From Brevibacillus sp. DP1.3A (lineage in GTDB: Bacteria; Bacillota; Bacilli; Brevibacillales; Brevibacillaceae), in NCBI RefSeq assembly GCF_013284245.2, contig NZ_CP085876.1, forward strand, positions 5,652,001 through 5,716,000: a stretch of DNA of 64,000 nt, in the 5' to 3' direction. Position numbers and translations under genes: made by a program. Within the stretch, counting starts at the first letter, position 1. Every line of letters starts with the position of its first letter. Under the pieces are notes generated by a model, which saw nothing but the letters and a program-made list of their open reading frames with translations, was not told the origin of the DNA and did no database searches. Below, piece by piece: positions 17,059-25,711 of the stretch.

Positions 17059-17802
17059 TTACTTGCAGGTGTTTCTTCTATTCGGATTCAAAATCAGCGC
17101 ATCATCGTCCAGCTCAAACAATTTATCCAACAGCGCATCTAAGCCATGCTCCAATTTATATTCCATCTCTTCTTTATACAATGGAATCAAGAAATAGGCA
17201 TGAACCTTGTTCCCATCCTTGGTGGGAATGACGCTGATTTCTTCGGATAGCTGAAACAGAACGACTCCATTTAAGCCCGTGCCATCCGCATACGGTTCAT
17301 AGTCCTCATAATTCGGTATCGTATGTCCGTATCCCAACCACGTATTGTACTGGTGAGGAAAACGAGCCATTTGCTTCATCAGCCTGATCGGCCAGTAGTT
17401 GTTTTCATCCTGTAGCGATTCTTGTGTCAGCTCCCAGGAAGCCGGCAAAAATATCATCATTTCTGCTCGATCGAAATTCTCTTCCATCTGCTCCTGTATT
17501 TCATCCGGGATCGTCATCGGTAAATCACTCATCCCAGTCGTATACAGAACCCAAAATGGTTCTTCTTCTGTAGGACTCATTACATTCACATCAATATGTA
17601 TCATATCGGAAATAATTTCGTGAAAAACACTGCTTTCTCTTCCCGCAAATACTGTTTCAAAGTGGGCAACAGTTTCTTCTACATATTCCATGGGAGCTGG
17701 GGGTTCATACTCAGCTTGTTCGTTATATGTGTAAATCGTAGTGCCGTCCTTTGACTTTTCTCCGTTGTTCGTACCGCCGAATAGCTTCTTGAAAAAATTC
17801 AT
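17059..17802 (-). CDS. Suppressor of fused (SUFU) domain protein
   Basis: A 247-aa soluble protein. The central part matches bacterial SUFU-like proteins: a block HIDVNVMSPTEEEPFWVLYTTGMSDLPMT is split here as HIDVNVMSPT and FWVLYTTGMSDLPM, then MMIFLPASWEL and WPIRLMKQMARFPHQYNTWL. Such proteins are common in bacteria and some act as immunity proteins of polymorphic toxins. No toxin gene is next to it here. The ATG at 17802 lies after GAAGGTGAGGA. Confidence 0.82.
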   Translation of the reverse strand: MNFFKKLFGGTNNGEKSKDGTTIYTYNEQAEYEPPAPMEYVEETVAHFETVFAGRESSVFHEIISDMIHIDVNVMSPTEEEPFWVLYTTGMSDLPMTIPDEIQEQMEENFDRAEMMIFLPASWELTQESLQDENNYWPIRLMKQMARFPHQYNTWLGYGHTIPNYEDYEPYADGTGLNGVVLFQLSEEISVIPTKDGNKVHAYFLIPLYKEEMEYKLEHGLDALLDKLFELDDDALILNPNRRNTCK

Positions 17803-18084
17803 CGTAAATCCTCACCTTCTCATCATTTAGACGCTGGGTCCTCTCTATTGTATCGGCATGAGATACACCCAACATTTACCTTATCTTTGTAATTCTTGCA
17901 AGAGGAGTGCTAAGCATCCTTCAGTGTAATAGCAAAAGAGGGAAGCCCCTTTAGCGCTCCCTCTTTCCGTCTTTCTTATTTCAATTCTGTATAGTACCGG
18001 ACCTCTTCTTTATTAATCTGGAATCGAACCGATTTACGTAGATCGAATGCTTATTTGCTGGTGAACGATCAGGAGGAATTCATC
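17803..18084. other. Non-coding stretch with an orphan hairpin
   Basis: It contains a 9-bp stem, AAAGAGGGA (17935-17943) and TCCCTCTTT (17958-17966), that looks like a terminator on either strand, but no gene ends into it. Nothing else clear is seen. The promoter of the SUFU gene should lie at its left edge. Confidence 0.45.
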
Positions 18085-18183
18085 TTGCGAGAAAATCAAA
18101 AACCAAGTAAACTTTACCTCATTTACTGTAGGTATGAAAATTATGGAAATGATCAATTTCACAGGTGTCTTCGAAAAAGTTGA
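18085..18183 (+). CDS. Possible small protein (32 aa) or leader peptide
   Basis: A TTG at 18085 follows CAGGAGG with ideal spacing. The frame runs 32 codons (begins with RENQKPSKLYLIYCRYE) to TGA 18181-18183, right before the ribosome site of the nucleotidyltransferase gene. It could be a translated leader that couples to the resistance-like gene, or a relic. No homologue is recognised. Confidence 0.3.
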   Translation: MRENQKPSKLYLIYCRYENYGNDQFHRCLRKS

Positions 18184-18200
18184 GGAGAAGGAGTTACCTT

Positions 18201-18992
18201 ATGGACACGAGAATCCCAGAAAGTGTTAGACTTTTCTTACACGACTACACACAACGACTCATGGTAGAACTGCCTGAAGTCATCTCCGGTGTGTATTTGT
18301 ATGGTTCTATTGCGCTGTCAGGCTTCGAGGAAGATAACAGCGATATTGATTTTGTAACACTTTTACATAGAGGGTTAACGAATACAGAAATAGAAACGCT
18401 CAAAAACATTCATCATGCTCTCCAAAACGCCAACCCATTAGCCAAAAGAATGGACGGCATGTATATCAAGCTGGATGACATCGGAAAAACCAATCGATCC
18501 TTGGAGCCTTATCCTTACGTTGACAATGGGACATTCAAATCATCCGGCCACTATGATGTCAATCATGTGACGTGGTGGATCCTTAAGCAACAGGGCATTG
18601 CCGTTATGGGGAAAAGTGTTGAAGCATTACACATCCCTACCCAGTGGTTTGATGTCGGGGAAACGATGAAATACAATGTACATGATTATTGGTCGCCGAA
18701 AAGAAAAAGCATGGTGAAATTCATGCTCGATGAGTGGGTAGAATTCGCCGTTTTCACCTTATGCCGAATCTATTACGCGCTCATCCATGAGGACATTATT
18801 CCGAAGAGAAAAGCCGTAGAACAGGCTCTGCAAGAACTCCCAAATGAATGGCATCTTTTACTGAAAGAATCCTTGCGAATACGCTACCAATCAAACAAAC
18901 CATCTTTATTTTCGAACAGATTCAAGCGGGCAAAGGAAACCCAGCGATTTATTCACTATATTTGCGAGCTGTCGCCTAGTAAGACGGAATAA
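18201..18992 (+). CDS. Aminoglycoside-type nucleotidyltransferase (DUF4111)
   Basis: A 263-aa protein with the nucleotidyltransferase signature GSIALSGFEEDNSDIDF (about residues 32-48; Gly-Ser and the two Asp of DID are the catalytic and metal residues). A C-terminal DUF4111 helical domain follows (LCRIYYALIHED). The layout matches ANT(3'')/ANT(9)-like adenylyltransferases, which inactivate streptomycin or spectinomycin. The actual substrate of this divergent member cannot be stated. The ATG at 18201 follows GGAGAAGGAG; an upstream in-frame ATG/TTG region has no better site. Confidence 0.82.
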   Translation: MDTRIPESVRLFLHDYTQRLMVELPEVISGVYLYGSIALSGFEEDNSDIDFVTLLHRGLTNTEIETLKNIHHALQNANPLAKRMDGMYIKLDDIGKTNRSLEPYPYVDNGTFKSSGHYDVNHVTWWILKQQGIAVMGKSVEALHIPTQWFDVGETMKYNVHDYWSPKRKSMVKFMLDEWVEFAVFTLCRIYYALIHEDIIPKRKAVEQALQELPNEWHLLLKESLRIRYQSNKPSLFSNRFKRAKETQRFIHYICELSPSKTE

Positions 18993-19110
18993 CACCCCTC
19001 AAAGCAATGGCGCACAGATCATCCCAAGACACCACCTTGGACCAAAGAAAGCGTACAGCGGGCCGAAGCTCTCCGACAAAGCCGCTTTGCGTAAGGAAGG
19101 AGATTTACTT

Positions 19111-19683
19111 ATGAAGATAATGGAGCATTTGCACCTTGAGCATTTTAGACAAATGGAACAACTCGAGCTTCAATATTATGATGCTGAATTTATTACACCG
19201 TACCAAGAGAGCTACAATTGGTATTTGTTTCGTCCCGATTCGGTCGTTGCGATCGAAGAGAATGAGCGCATCATCGCTTTTATGAACCTACTTCCCGTCA
19301 AGCCGCATATCTACCTGCAAATCGCGCAAGGGACGTTTAAAGACAGCCTGATGACGACTGCGGATATCGAAGATTTAACTACTTCTCCCGAGCAAGTCTA
19401 TTATTTTCTGTCCTGTGTCGTTGTCGATCAATCTTATCGGAAAAGCCCTGCCTTGCGCATGATGCTGCATCATTATCTCGATGTGCTGGCTCATGTTGAG
19501 CAGAGTGGCTGCCGCATCCAATCGATCATCATGGACAATATCACAGAAGCAGGCAATCGGTTCGCTCAGCGTCTTAGCATGAAGCATGTCTGTATAAGCG
19601 AGCACGACTCTCATATACATGCCTCGGACTATGAAAGCTTCAAACAGCATGTGCACGCGAGTTATCCCCTGCTTTCCCGCTAA
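19111..19683 (+). CDS. GNAT-like N-acetyltransferase (putative)
   Basis: A 190-aa protein. The fold-like order is an N-terminal EHLHLEHFRQMEQLE helix, a strand with VVAIEENERIIAFMNLLPV, then YFLSCVVVDQSYRKSPALRMML in the position of the acetyl-CoA motif, and a late RFAQRLSMKHV stretch. The canonical Q/RxxGxG/A loop is degenerate (YRKSPA), so cofactor binding is uncertain. The ATG follows AAGGAAGGAGA at 19093-19103. It lies downstream of the nucleotidyltransferase on the same strand. Confidence 0.65.
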   Translation: MKIMEHLHLEHFRQMEQLELQYYDAEFITPYQESYNWYLFRPDSVVAIEENERIIAFMNLLPVKPHIYLQIAQGTFKDSLMTTADIEDLTTSPEQVYYFLSCVVVDQSYRKSPALRMMLHHYLDVLAHVEQSGCRIQSIIMDNITEAGNRFAQRLSMKHVCISEHDSHIHASDYESFKQHVHASYPLLSR

Positions 19684-19723
19684 AGGTTTCGCATCGACTT
19701 GGTGCGAAGCCTTTTGGCGTACG

Positions 19724-20683
19724 CTACGTATACAGTGCCATCATTTCTCGCAGTCTCTCTTTTGCAAAAGCTCTTAATTCCACTGGCTCCACTACCTCCA
19801 TATGTCCGATCCTATCCAAAATATCGCGACATGCTCTTTCATAGCTGTACAAATTAACCGTCAATTGCTCGTACTCTCCCTGCTGCACAGCGGAGATCAC
19901 CTCCAGCCTCTCTCGCACTGCCAGCTTTTCAGCATGCAACCTGATCACTACAGGAAAATATTCGACTCCACGACAAGCCTGCTTGAACGCCGCCTCCTGA
20001 TTCGTCCAATAACCTACCAACGAAAAGCTCTTCGGAATCTCGAATGCCTCCTCCTCCAGTACATGAACAGAAGGAATCCGCTCGCACTTGAATGTTCGAA
20101 CCTCCTGCGCGTTTTCACAGTAAGCAACGAGATACCACTCCGTTTTTTTCACGACGAGACCGTAGGGACATACCGTACGTGACGAGCTGCTCCTATCCAT
20201 TTTGCGATAGGCAATGACGACTTTGCTTGATCGCCAAACCGCTGCCCGCAAAACCTCCAGATTCGGTATGACTACTCTCTCTTCCCACCACGGCGCCTCA
20301 TCGAAATAGAATCGCTTCTTCGCTTTCTCGATATCTGGCCGATAAGTCTGCGGCAACGTCTTTTCTAATTTGAGCAAAGCAGACGTTAATTTGTGTCCAG
20401 TCTCGGTATCCTGCCCGACATGAATCCCCATCCCGGTCAAATACAAGTGCACAACATCATCGACGTACAGCTGTTTCAGATTGACCGTATATCCTTCCAT
20501 CAAATAAATTCCACCGCCAGGCCCCGAGGTTGCCGCGATCGGAATCCCTGCCTGGGACAGTGCGTCAATATCCCGATAAATCGAGCGAACAGACGTCTCC
20601 AGCGCTATAGCGAGTTCTTTTGCTTTCATTTTTCCTCTTGATTCGATCAGCAGCAAAATCGCAATCAATCGATGCAGTCTCAT
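19724..20683 (-). CDS. HTH and WYL domain transcriptional regulator (YafY/YobV type)
   Basis: A 319-aa regulator. The N-terminal winged helix (RLHRLIAILLLIESRGKMKA, then LETSVRSIYRDIDALSQAGIPI) is followed by a WYL domain near residues 140-210 (VVKKTEWYLVAYCENAQEVRTFK). WYL domains bind ligands such as nucleotides. The ATG at 20683 follows GGAGGTTGG; the longer frame adds an unlikely N-terminus. It is divergent from the oxidoreductase gene at 20799, with a shared intergenic region, and probably regulates it. Confidence 0.88.
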   Translation of the reverse strand: MRLHRLIAILLLIESRGKMKAKELAIALETSVRSIYRDIDALSQAGIPIAATSGPGGGIYLMEGYTVNLKQLYVDDVVHLYLTGMGIHVGQDTETGHKLTSALLKLEKTLPQTYRPDIEKAKKRFYFDEAPWWEERVVIPNLEVLRAAVWRSSKVVIAYRKMDRSSSSRTVCPYGLVVKKTEWYLVAYCENAQEVRTFKCERIPSVHVLEEEAFEIPKSFSLVGYWTNQEAAFKQACRGVEYFPVVIRLHAEKLAVRERLEVISAVQQGEYEQLTVNLYSYERACRDILDRIGHMEVVEPVELRAFAKERLREMMALYT

Positions 20684-20798
20684 CTCCAACCTCCACGGCA
20701 AAACGACCACTCTATTTTTCAACGCGGCCAAATTCATGACACGATGCTGTCAACAATACAAAGATATCATAGAGCTATCATTATGGGAGGGATGCAGA

Positions 20799-21737
20799 AT
20801 GAATATTGCGGTATTAGGAACCGGCTTTGGTGCGTACCATGCACATCTGCTGAAAAAAATGGATGGTGTGGATAGAGTGGTAGTTTTCGGTCGAAATGAA
20901 TCGAAGTTGCAAAAGCTACAGGAAGAGCTGCAAGTGGAGATTACAGTGCATATTGACGAGATCATGCGCGATCCTACTATCGATGTCGTGGACATTTGCT
21001 TACCTTCGCAGCTGCATCGGCAATTCGCAGTAGAAGCACTCGAAAACGGAAAGCATGTATTCTGCGAAACACCGGTTTGTTATACGCTAGACGATGCACA
21101 AGCCATGAAGCACACAAGGGACCGCTCAGGGAAAAAGCTGTTGGTGAATCAGTTTATCAAATTTGACCCAGCCTACGCCTACCTTCGCAGCGCTCAGACA
21201 GAAAACAAGTACGGACAGCTCCTCTCCCTCTCGCTCAAAAGAGAAACAGCTCCTTTATGGGGGGATCTAGGTTTGTCCTCCATTACAACCAATCTGATGA
21301 TCCACGAGCTGGACTTCGTCACATGGCTGTTCGGTCGCAATGCCAGCACGAGCGCATGGGGGGTAGAATCATCGTGTAAAAAACAGTCCATCGTCCACTC
21401 TCACTTTCATTCCCCTGATACGCATGCTGAAATAGTCGCCTCCTCGCAGATGCCGATCTCGTACCCATTCACTGTCGGTTACGAGGCGTACTTTGAGAAA
21501 GCAAAGCTCGTCTTTCAGGAAGCTGACAGCCATGGTCAAACGGAATCTTTCTTATGGGAATACACATCCTCAGGCAAGAATGAGCTCGTTCTCCAACCCG
21601 TCAATCCGTATGAAGATAGCTTACGTCATGCCATTCGATGCTTTGCGGATCATACACAATCGATCATCGATGTTGATCATGCTGTCGAGTCTTTGGAGCT
21701 CGCGCTTGCACTACAGAAACAGCTTGCACGTCAGTAA
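20799..21737 (+). CDS. Gfo/Idh/MocA family oxidoreductase
   Basis: A 312-aa NAD(P)-dependent dehydrogenase. The Rossmann motif MNIAVLGTGFGAYHA (1-15) is followed by DVVDICLPSQLHRQ, then ENGKHVFCETPVCYTLDDA with the family's EKP-like motif changed to ETP, so the usual catalytic Lys is replaced by Thr. The substrate is unknown. GGGAGGGATG precedes the ATG. It is divergent from a WYL regulator, and a hairpin terminator follows at 21746. Confidence 0.87.
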   Translation: MNIAVLGTGFGAYHAHLLKKMDGVDRVVVFGRNESKLQKLQEELQVEITVHIDEIMRDPTIDVVDICLPSQLHRQFAVEALENGKHVFCETPVCYTLDDAQAMKHTRDRSGKKLLVNQFIKFDPAYAYLRSAQTENKYGQLLSLSLKRETAPLWGDLGLSSITTNLMIHELDFVTWLFGRNASTSAWGVESSCKKQSIVHSHFHSPDTHAEIVASSQMPISYPFTVGYEAYFEKAKLVFQEADSHGQTESFLWEYTSSGKNELVLQPVNPYEDSLRHAIRCFADHTQSIIDVDHAVESLELALALQKQLARQ

Positions 21738-21745
21738 AGAAACAA

Positions 21746-21780
21746 AACCTCCATGAAGCATCTTTTCATGGAGGTTCGTT
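21746..21780 (+). terminator. Hairpin terminator
   Basis: A perfect 12-bp stem joins 21746-21757 to 21765-21776. The T tail is weak. Confidence 0.6.
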
Positions 21781-21939
21781 GCGTGTTCTTTAATCGATGG
21801 GGAGGATTTTATATAATCCATATAACACCAAATAATGAATCACATGGAAATAGGCGTGTTATGCCGACAACTAAGGGCTGCCAGGGCATATGATGACCAG
21901 TAGAAACAAGGCACTAGACTACTACGGGAGGTACCTAAC

Positions 21940-22272
21940 ATGAACTTCACATTAACTCGACTCAGTCTGACGAATGTGGATGACTCTGCTGGTGGGTGGC
22001 AATATGAAGGTGGTAAAGTATTTGAGGGAAATAACCATATAGCCAATTACGCGAGTACGAAGCGCACCGTGCATCAGGGAACTGAAGCGCAGAATACGGC
22101 AATGCTCACATTGACACTTTTCTTTTATGGTCTCGAGAATATTACTCTCCAAGGAAGTCATGACTTCAGCTCTGGCAAGCAAATTGGAAGTGTTAGCGCT
22201 GCTTCATCTCGATTTGCTTATTCTATTGGTAAACAGTTCACAGTAACAGGAACTACTCTCGTTATTCAGTGA
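21940..22272 (+). CDS. Hypothetical beta-rich protein (110 aa)
   Basis: The ATG follows GGGAGGTACC. The protein has alternating polar/hydrophobic strands and many Ser, Thr and Gly, with no signal peptide. The end (SSRFAYSIGKQFTVTGTTLVI) recalls small calycin-like or allene-oxide-cyclase-type barrels, but this is only a visual impression. It overlaps a short coding-like frame at 22269. Confidence 0.6.
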   Translation: MNFTLTRLSLTNVDDSAGGWQYEGGKVFEGNNHIANYASTKRTVHQGTEAQNTAMLTLTLFFYGLENITLQGSHDFSSGKQIGSVSAASSRFAYSIGKQFTVTGTTLVIQ

Positions 22273-22448
22273 TTTCAGGGGATCGTAAATTTGTCGGGTG
22301 CCCAAAAATACTGTCTGAGCGATGCTCCGTCCTACAAGTTGCTGGATACCCAGTAAAACAGCTCCCTTTCATCGAAATCAGCACCGCTGTTGAACTGGAT
22401 GAGCAACAACTCTTTCCCTCTATTACTTCTCAAAGCAACTTTTCATGA
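22269..22448 (+). CDS. Possible small protein or gene remnant (59 aa)
   Basis: A GTG at 22269 overlaps the stop of the preceding gene (GTGA). A 59-codon frame reaches TGA 22446-22448 with protein-like composition, including GYPVKQLPFIEISTAVELDE and QQLFPSITSQS, and two early cysteines. No ribosome site is evident, so it is either translationally coupled or the remains of a longer gene. Family not recognised. Confidence 0.4.
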   Translation: MISGDRKFVGCPKILSERCSVLQVAGYPVKQLPFIEISTAVELDEQQLFPSITSQSNFS

Positions 22449-22449
22449 G

Positions 22450-22490
22450 AAAAGCCGATTCCCCTTCATTCAGGAGGATCGGCTTTTGAG
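22450..22490 (+). terminator. Hairpin terminator
   Basis: AAAAGCCGAT (22450-22459) pairs with ATCGGCTTTT (22478-22487). It may serve both directions between the plus-strand unit and the minus-strand FrnE-like gene. Confidence 0.65.
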
Positions 22491-22554
22491 ATTTTACTGG
22501 TAAGGGGTACCTGTCCTTTGATAACTAGCCACTTCTCTTAGGTTTTCGTGTCGC

Positions 22555-23280
22555 TTATATTTTGCAGGAGCCGTCCACGCAATTGTCGCCGGATTGCTCG
22601 TCTTTTTTCTCGTCGTTCTGCACGAATTTCAGAGCAGGAGCGGCGCTTTCTTCTTCCCATACCTGGTTCAATGCGCCTAAAAAGACTTCTCCTGGCTGCG
22701 CGCCAGAGACTGCATATTTGTTATTAATGACAAAGAACGGTACACCTGTGACACCCAAATCGTTGCCTCTTTGTTTGTCCTCTTGTACTTGCTCTCTGTA
22801 TTCGTCTCCTGCCAGCATGGCGAGCGTCGCTTCCTTGTCCAAGCCTACCTCAGAAGCAAGCTGTGCCAGCACCTCGTGATCACCGAGATGGAGCGATTCC
22901 GTAAAGTACGCCTTCAGCATTCGCTCCTTGATTTCCTTCATTTTTCCATGGGCATGAGCAAAGTGCGTCAAGCGATGCGCATCGAATGTATTGGTCGGAA
23001 TCATCGTGTCAAAATGATAGTCGAGTCCGACGCCTTTTGCCATTTGGGTTACTTGGTCATTCATCCCCTTGGCCTGTGCGAGTGGAATGCTATACTTGGC
23101 TGCCAGTACTTCATGCATGTCCATATCGGTATCGCGTTCCATCTGCGGGTCGAGCTGGAAGCTGCGATATACGACCTCTACTTGATCCTTATGCGGAAAT
23201 TGAGACAGTGCTCCTTCCAGACGGCGCTTTCCGATATAGCAAAACGGGCAGGCAAAATCAGACCAGATTTCAATTTTCAT
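22555..23280 (-). CDS. FrnE-like DsbA family oxidoreductase
   Basis: A 241-aa thioredoxin-fold protein with the active-site CPFC in WSDFACPFCYIGKRRL (residues 5-20) and the cis-Pro loop GVTGVPFFVIN. FrnE/YwbO-type enzymes are cytosolic disulfide oxidoreductases or isomerases linked to polyketide synthesis or oxidative stress. The C-terminus ends in a Cys pair (NCVDGSCKI). The ATG at 23280 follows GAGGAGGATG. It lies downstream of the iron transporter genes on the same strand, but 136 bases separate them. Confidence 0.88.
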   Translation of the reverse strand: MKIEIWSDFACPFCYIGKRRLEGALSQFPHKDQVEVVYRSFQLDPQMERDTDMDMHEVLAAKYSIPLAQAKGMNDQVTQMAKGVGLDYHFDTMIPTNTFDAHRLTHFAHAHGKMKEIKERMLKAYFTESLHLGDHEVLAQLASEVGLDKEATLAMLAGDEYREQVQEDKQRGNDLGVTGVPFFVINNKYAVSGAQPGEVFLGALNQVWEEESAAPALKFVQNDEKKDEQSGDNCVDGSCKI

Positions 23281-23415
23281 GTTCCATCCTCCTCTATTTG
23301 AACGGTGCTGACCAAAAGACAGCAGACCGCACACTGCAAAATTCGTCGTATGCACATTATACAACAACACACGGTACGACTATGCACTTTGGAGGCTGAA
23401 AGCTGCACTTTGCCC

Positions 23416-24057
23416 TTAGCGAGTCATGCGAATGATGCGATCACATATTGTTTCCGCATCTGCTTTGTCATGCGTGACCAGGATCGAAGTCATCTTGGCA
23501 GCTCGCAGCATTCGCTTCAAGTCATCGCGTATTTTCGTTTTCAGCTCGGCATCCAGATTACTGAACGGCTCATCCATCAACAAGATAGCCGGTCTAGGTG
23601 CCAGCGCACGCGCAAATGCGACACGTTGTTGCTGTCCCCCGCTCAGCTCATGTGGATATCGCTTGCCGTAGCCTTCTAGCTGTACAAGCGCCAACATCTC
23701 TTTCAAACGAACCAGACGCTCTGCTTTAGATAAGCGATGCAGACCGAACAAGATGTTTTGCTCGACAGTCAAATGCGGAAACAGCGCATAATCCTGAAAA
23801 ATCATGCCGATCCCGCGTTGCTCAGGCTCCACAAACTGCCCCTGATCGACCAACACTTTCCCATCGATCTGGATGCGCCCGCTCTTCGGGGACTCCAGTC
23901 CGGCTATCAAGCGAAGCAATGTACTTTTTCCACAACCACTATTCCCGAGCAGCCCGACAACTTCCCCCTGCTCCATCTGCAAGGAAAAATCCCGGATGAC
24001 GCTGCCGTTCCCGCTTGCATAACCAAACGTCAGGTTTTTCACTTCAAAAAAAGTCAT
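23416..24057 (-). CDS. Iron(III) ABC transporter ATP-binding protein
   Basis: A 213-aa ATPase with Walker A GNSGCGKST, signature LSGGQQQRVA, Walker B AILLMDEPFSNLD and the H-loop VTHDKADA. It is shorter than FbpC/PotA-type proteins (about 350 aa) and lacks their C-terminal regulatory domain. It overlaps the permease stop by four bases (ATGA), so it is the third gene of an SBP-permease-ATPase operon for ferric iron. Confidence 0.92.
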   Translation of the reverse strand: MTFFEVKNLTFGYASGNGSVIRDFSLQMEQGEVVGLLGNSGCGKSTLLRLIAGLESPKSGRIQIDGKVLVDQGQFVEPEQRGIGMIFQDYALFPHLTVEQNILFGLHRLSKAERLVRLKEMLALVQLEGYGKRYPHELSGGQQQRVAFARALAPRPAILLMDEPFSNLDAELKTKIRDDLKRMLRAAKMTSILVTHDKADAETICDRIIRMTR

Positions 24058-25709
24058 TTTGCCTGTCTCTCTCCTAACCAGTGATAGAAAATAACGGAGA
24101 CGATCCCCACTGCAATGATACAGAGCGAAGGAATCGCGGCCTGATGAATTTGTTCATCGCTTGCATATTGATACGCCTTTGTTGCCAGCGTCTCGAAATT
24201 ATAGGGACGAAGGAGCAAGGTAAGCGGCAATTCCTTCACGATTTCCATGAACACCAGGATAAAACCAGTGAGCACAGCCCCTTTGATTAATGGCAAATCC
24301 ACCTTAAAAAAAGTCCGTGTCATGCTCATCCCGAGCATACGTGCCGCTTCTGAATAGCGGTTTCCCGTCTTCTCAAACCCTGCCTCGACTGCATTGAATC
24401 CGACTGCAAGGAAGCGGATGATGTAGGCAAACGTCAGCATGAACAAGGACATGCTGAGTACCAGCTTGTTTGCACCCAAACCCAGCCAGCTATAGAAGGA
24501 ACTCAGTTCTTTATCTACGGACATCACCACCGCCATCACACCGATGGACAAGACTGCGCCCGGAATGGAATAGCCCATGGAAATCAAACGCGTCATTGCC
24601 ACAGCGAATATCGAGCCTCGGGAGAATCGGATGACATTCGCTACGATTACCGCGAGCAGCATCAAGATGGTGATTGAGATACACGAGATGAACAGCGTAT
24701 TGCTCAAGAGCTTCCAGAAGGTCTCGTTCAACACCTCTCCATACGTCCACGTCGCCCAGACAATCAACTGCCCAACAGGGATCACAAACGAAAACGAAAC
24801 AATAACCAATCCGAAGATTACGGCAGCGTACATCGGGATTCCGCGCAATTTTCTGCGTGTGAGCGGCGTGCTCCTGTTCGTAGGCGAGCTAAATTTTTTT
24901 CTTTTACGCACGAGACGTTCGACGATAAAGATCGCGATAATCAACGTCATGAGCCAGGCGGACAAACGGATGGCCGATTCTACGTCATACATGCCAAACC
25001 ACGTCTTGAAAATCGCCGCTGTAAAAGACTGAATCCCAAAATGCTTCGTCACCCCAAAATCATTGAGCACTTCAAATGCTACAAGACTCGCGCCACCCAC
25101 AATAGCTGCCTGCGACATAGGCAGGACGATGCGAAAAAAGATATGCGTTTGGTTTTTTCCGAGCAATCTGGCATTTTCAATGAACACAGCACTCTGTTTT
25201 TCAAGAAAGGTTTTCGTAATCAAATAGACGTACGGGAACAAAAACAGAGTAAAAATAAAAATAGCGCCCTTCATCGACATAATGTCAAAGTAGCGTTGAT
25301 CAAGCGTCAGCCCGAATGTTTCACGTAAAATCGTCTGAATGCTCCCCGTGTAGCTGAGCATGGAGCCGTACGTGTATGCTGCGATATACGGAGGAATTGC
25401 TAGCGGCAGCACGAAGGCAAATGAAAAAAAGCGACGCAATGGAAAATCGTAGGCAGCTACCAACCAGGCCAAGGTCACACCTACGATGATCGTACAGGCT
25501 CCGGTACCGAGCACGAGCCATAACGATTGCAGCGCGTAATCCAGTAGCATGTACTCTTGGATATGCTGCCAGTTTTCATTTTGTTTTTGAAAGAGTCCGA
25601 AAAAAATATAAAGAGACGGGAGAAGGGCCAAAATGGCCCCTATCACGCTCAGCGTTACCCACCCGTTCAGTTTTCGTCTCAGGCTTCTACGCAAAAGTGC
25701 TCCCGTCAT
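24054..25709 (-). CDS. Iron(III) ABC transporter permease
   Basis: A 551-aa permease with two fused copies of the binding-protein-dependent permease domain (about 12 membrane segments). Each copy has an EAA-like loop (ENARLLGKNQTHIFFRIVLP near 180, and EAARMLGMSMTRTFFKVDLP near 460). The FbpB family carries iron(III). The ATG at 25709 lies two bases after the binding-protein stop; the TTG at 25721 would overlap it. Confidence 0.92.
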   Translation of the reverse strand: MTGALLRRSLRRKLNGWVTLSVIGAILALLPSLYIFFGLFQKQNENWQHIQEYMLLDYALQSLWLVLGTGACTIIVGVTLAWLVAAYDFPLRRFFSFAFVLPLAIPPYIAAYTYGSMLSYTGSIQTILRETFGLTLDQRYFDIMSMKGAIFIFTLFLFPYVYLITKTFLEKQSAVFIENARLLGKNQTHIFFRIVLPMSQAAIVGGASLVAFEVLNDFGVTKHFGIQSFTAAIFKTWFGMYDVESAIRLSAWLMTLIIAIFIVERLVRKRKKFSSPTNRSTPLTRRKLRGIPMYAAVIFGLVIVSFSFVIPVGQLIVWATWTYGEVLNETFWKLLSNTLFISCISITILMLLAVIVANVIRFSRGSIFAVAMTRLISMGYSIPGAVLSIGVMAVVMSVDKELSSFYSWLGLGANKLVLSMSLFMLTFAYIIRFLAVGFNAVEAGFEKTGNRYSEAARMLGMSMTRTFFKVDLPLIKGAVLTGFILVFMEIVKELPLTLLLRPYNFETLATKAYQYASDEQIHQAAIPSLCIIAVGIVSVIFYHWLGERQAK

Positions 25710-25711
25710 GC

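Noticed and set aside
18993-19086. In-frame continuation past the nucleotidyltransferase stop
   Set aside because: The frame stays open for about 35 codons and looks mildly coding, but the protein is already of normal family length, so read-through or a nonsense mutation is not supported.
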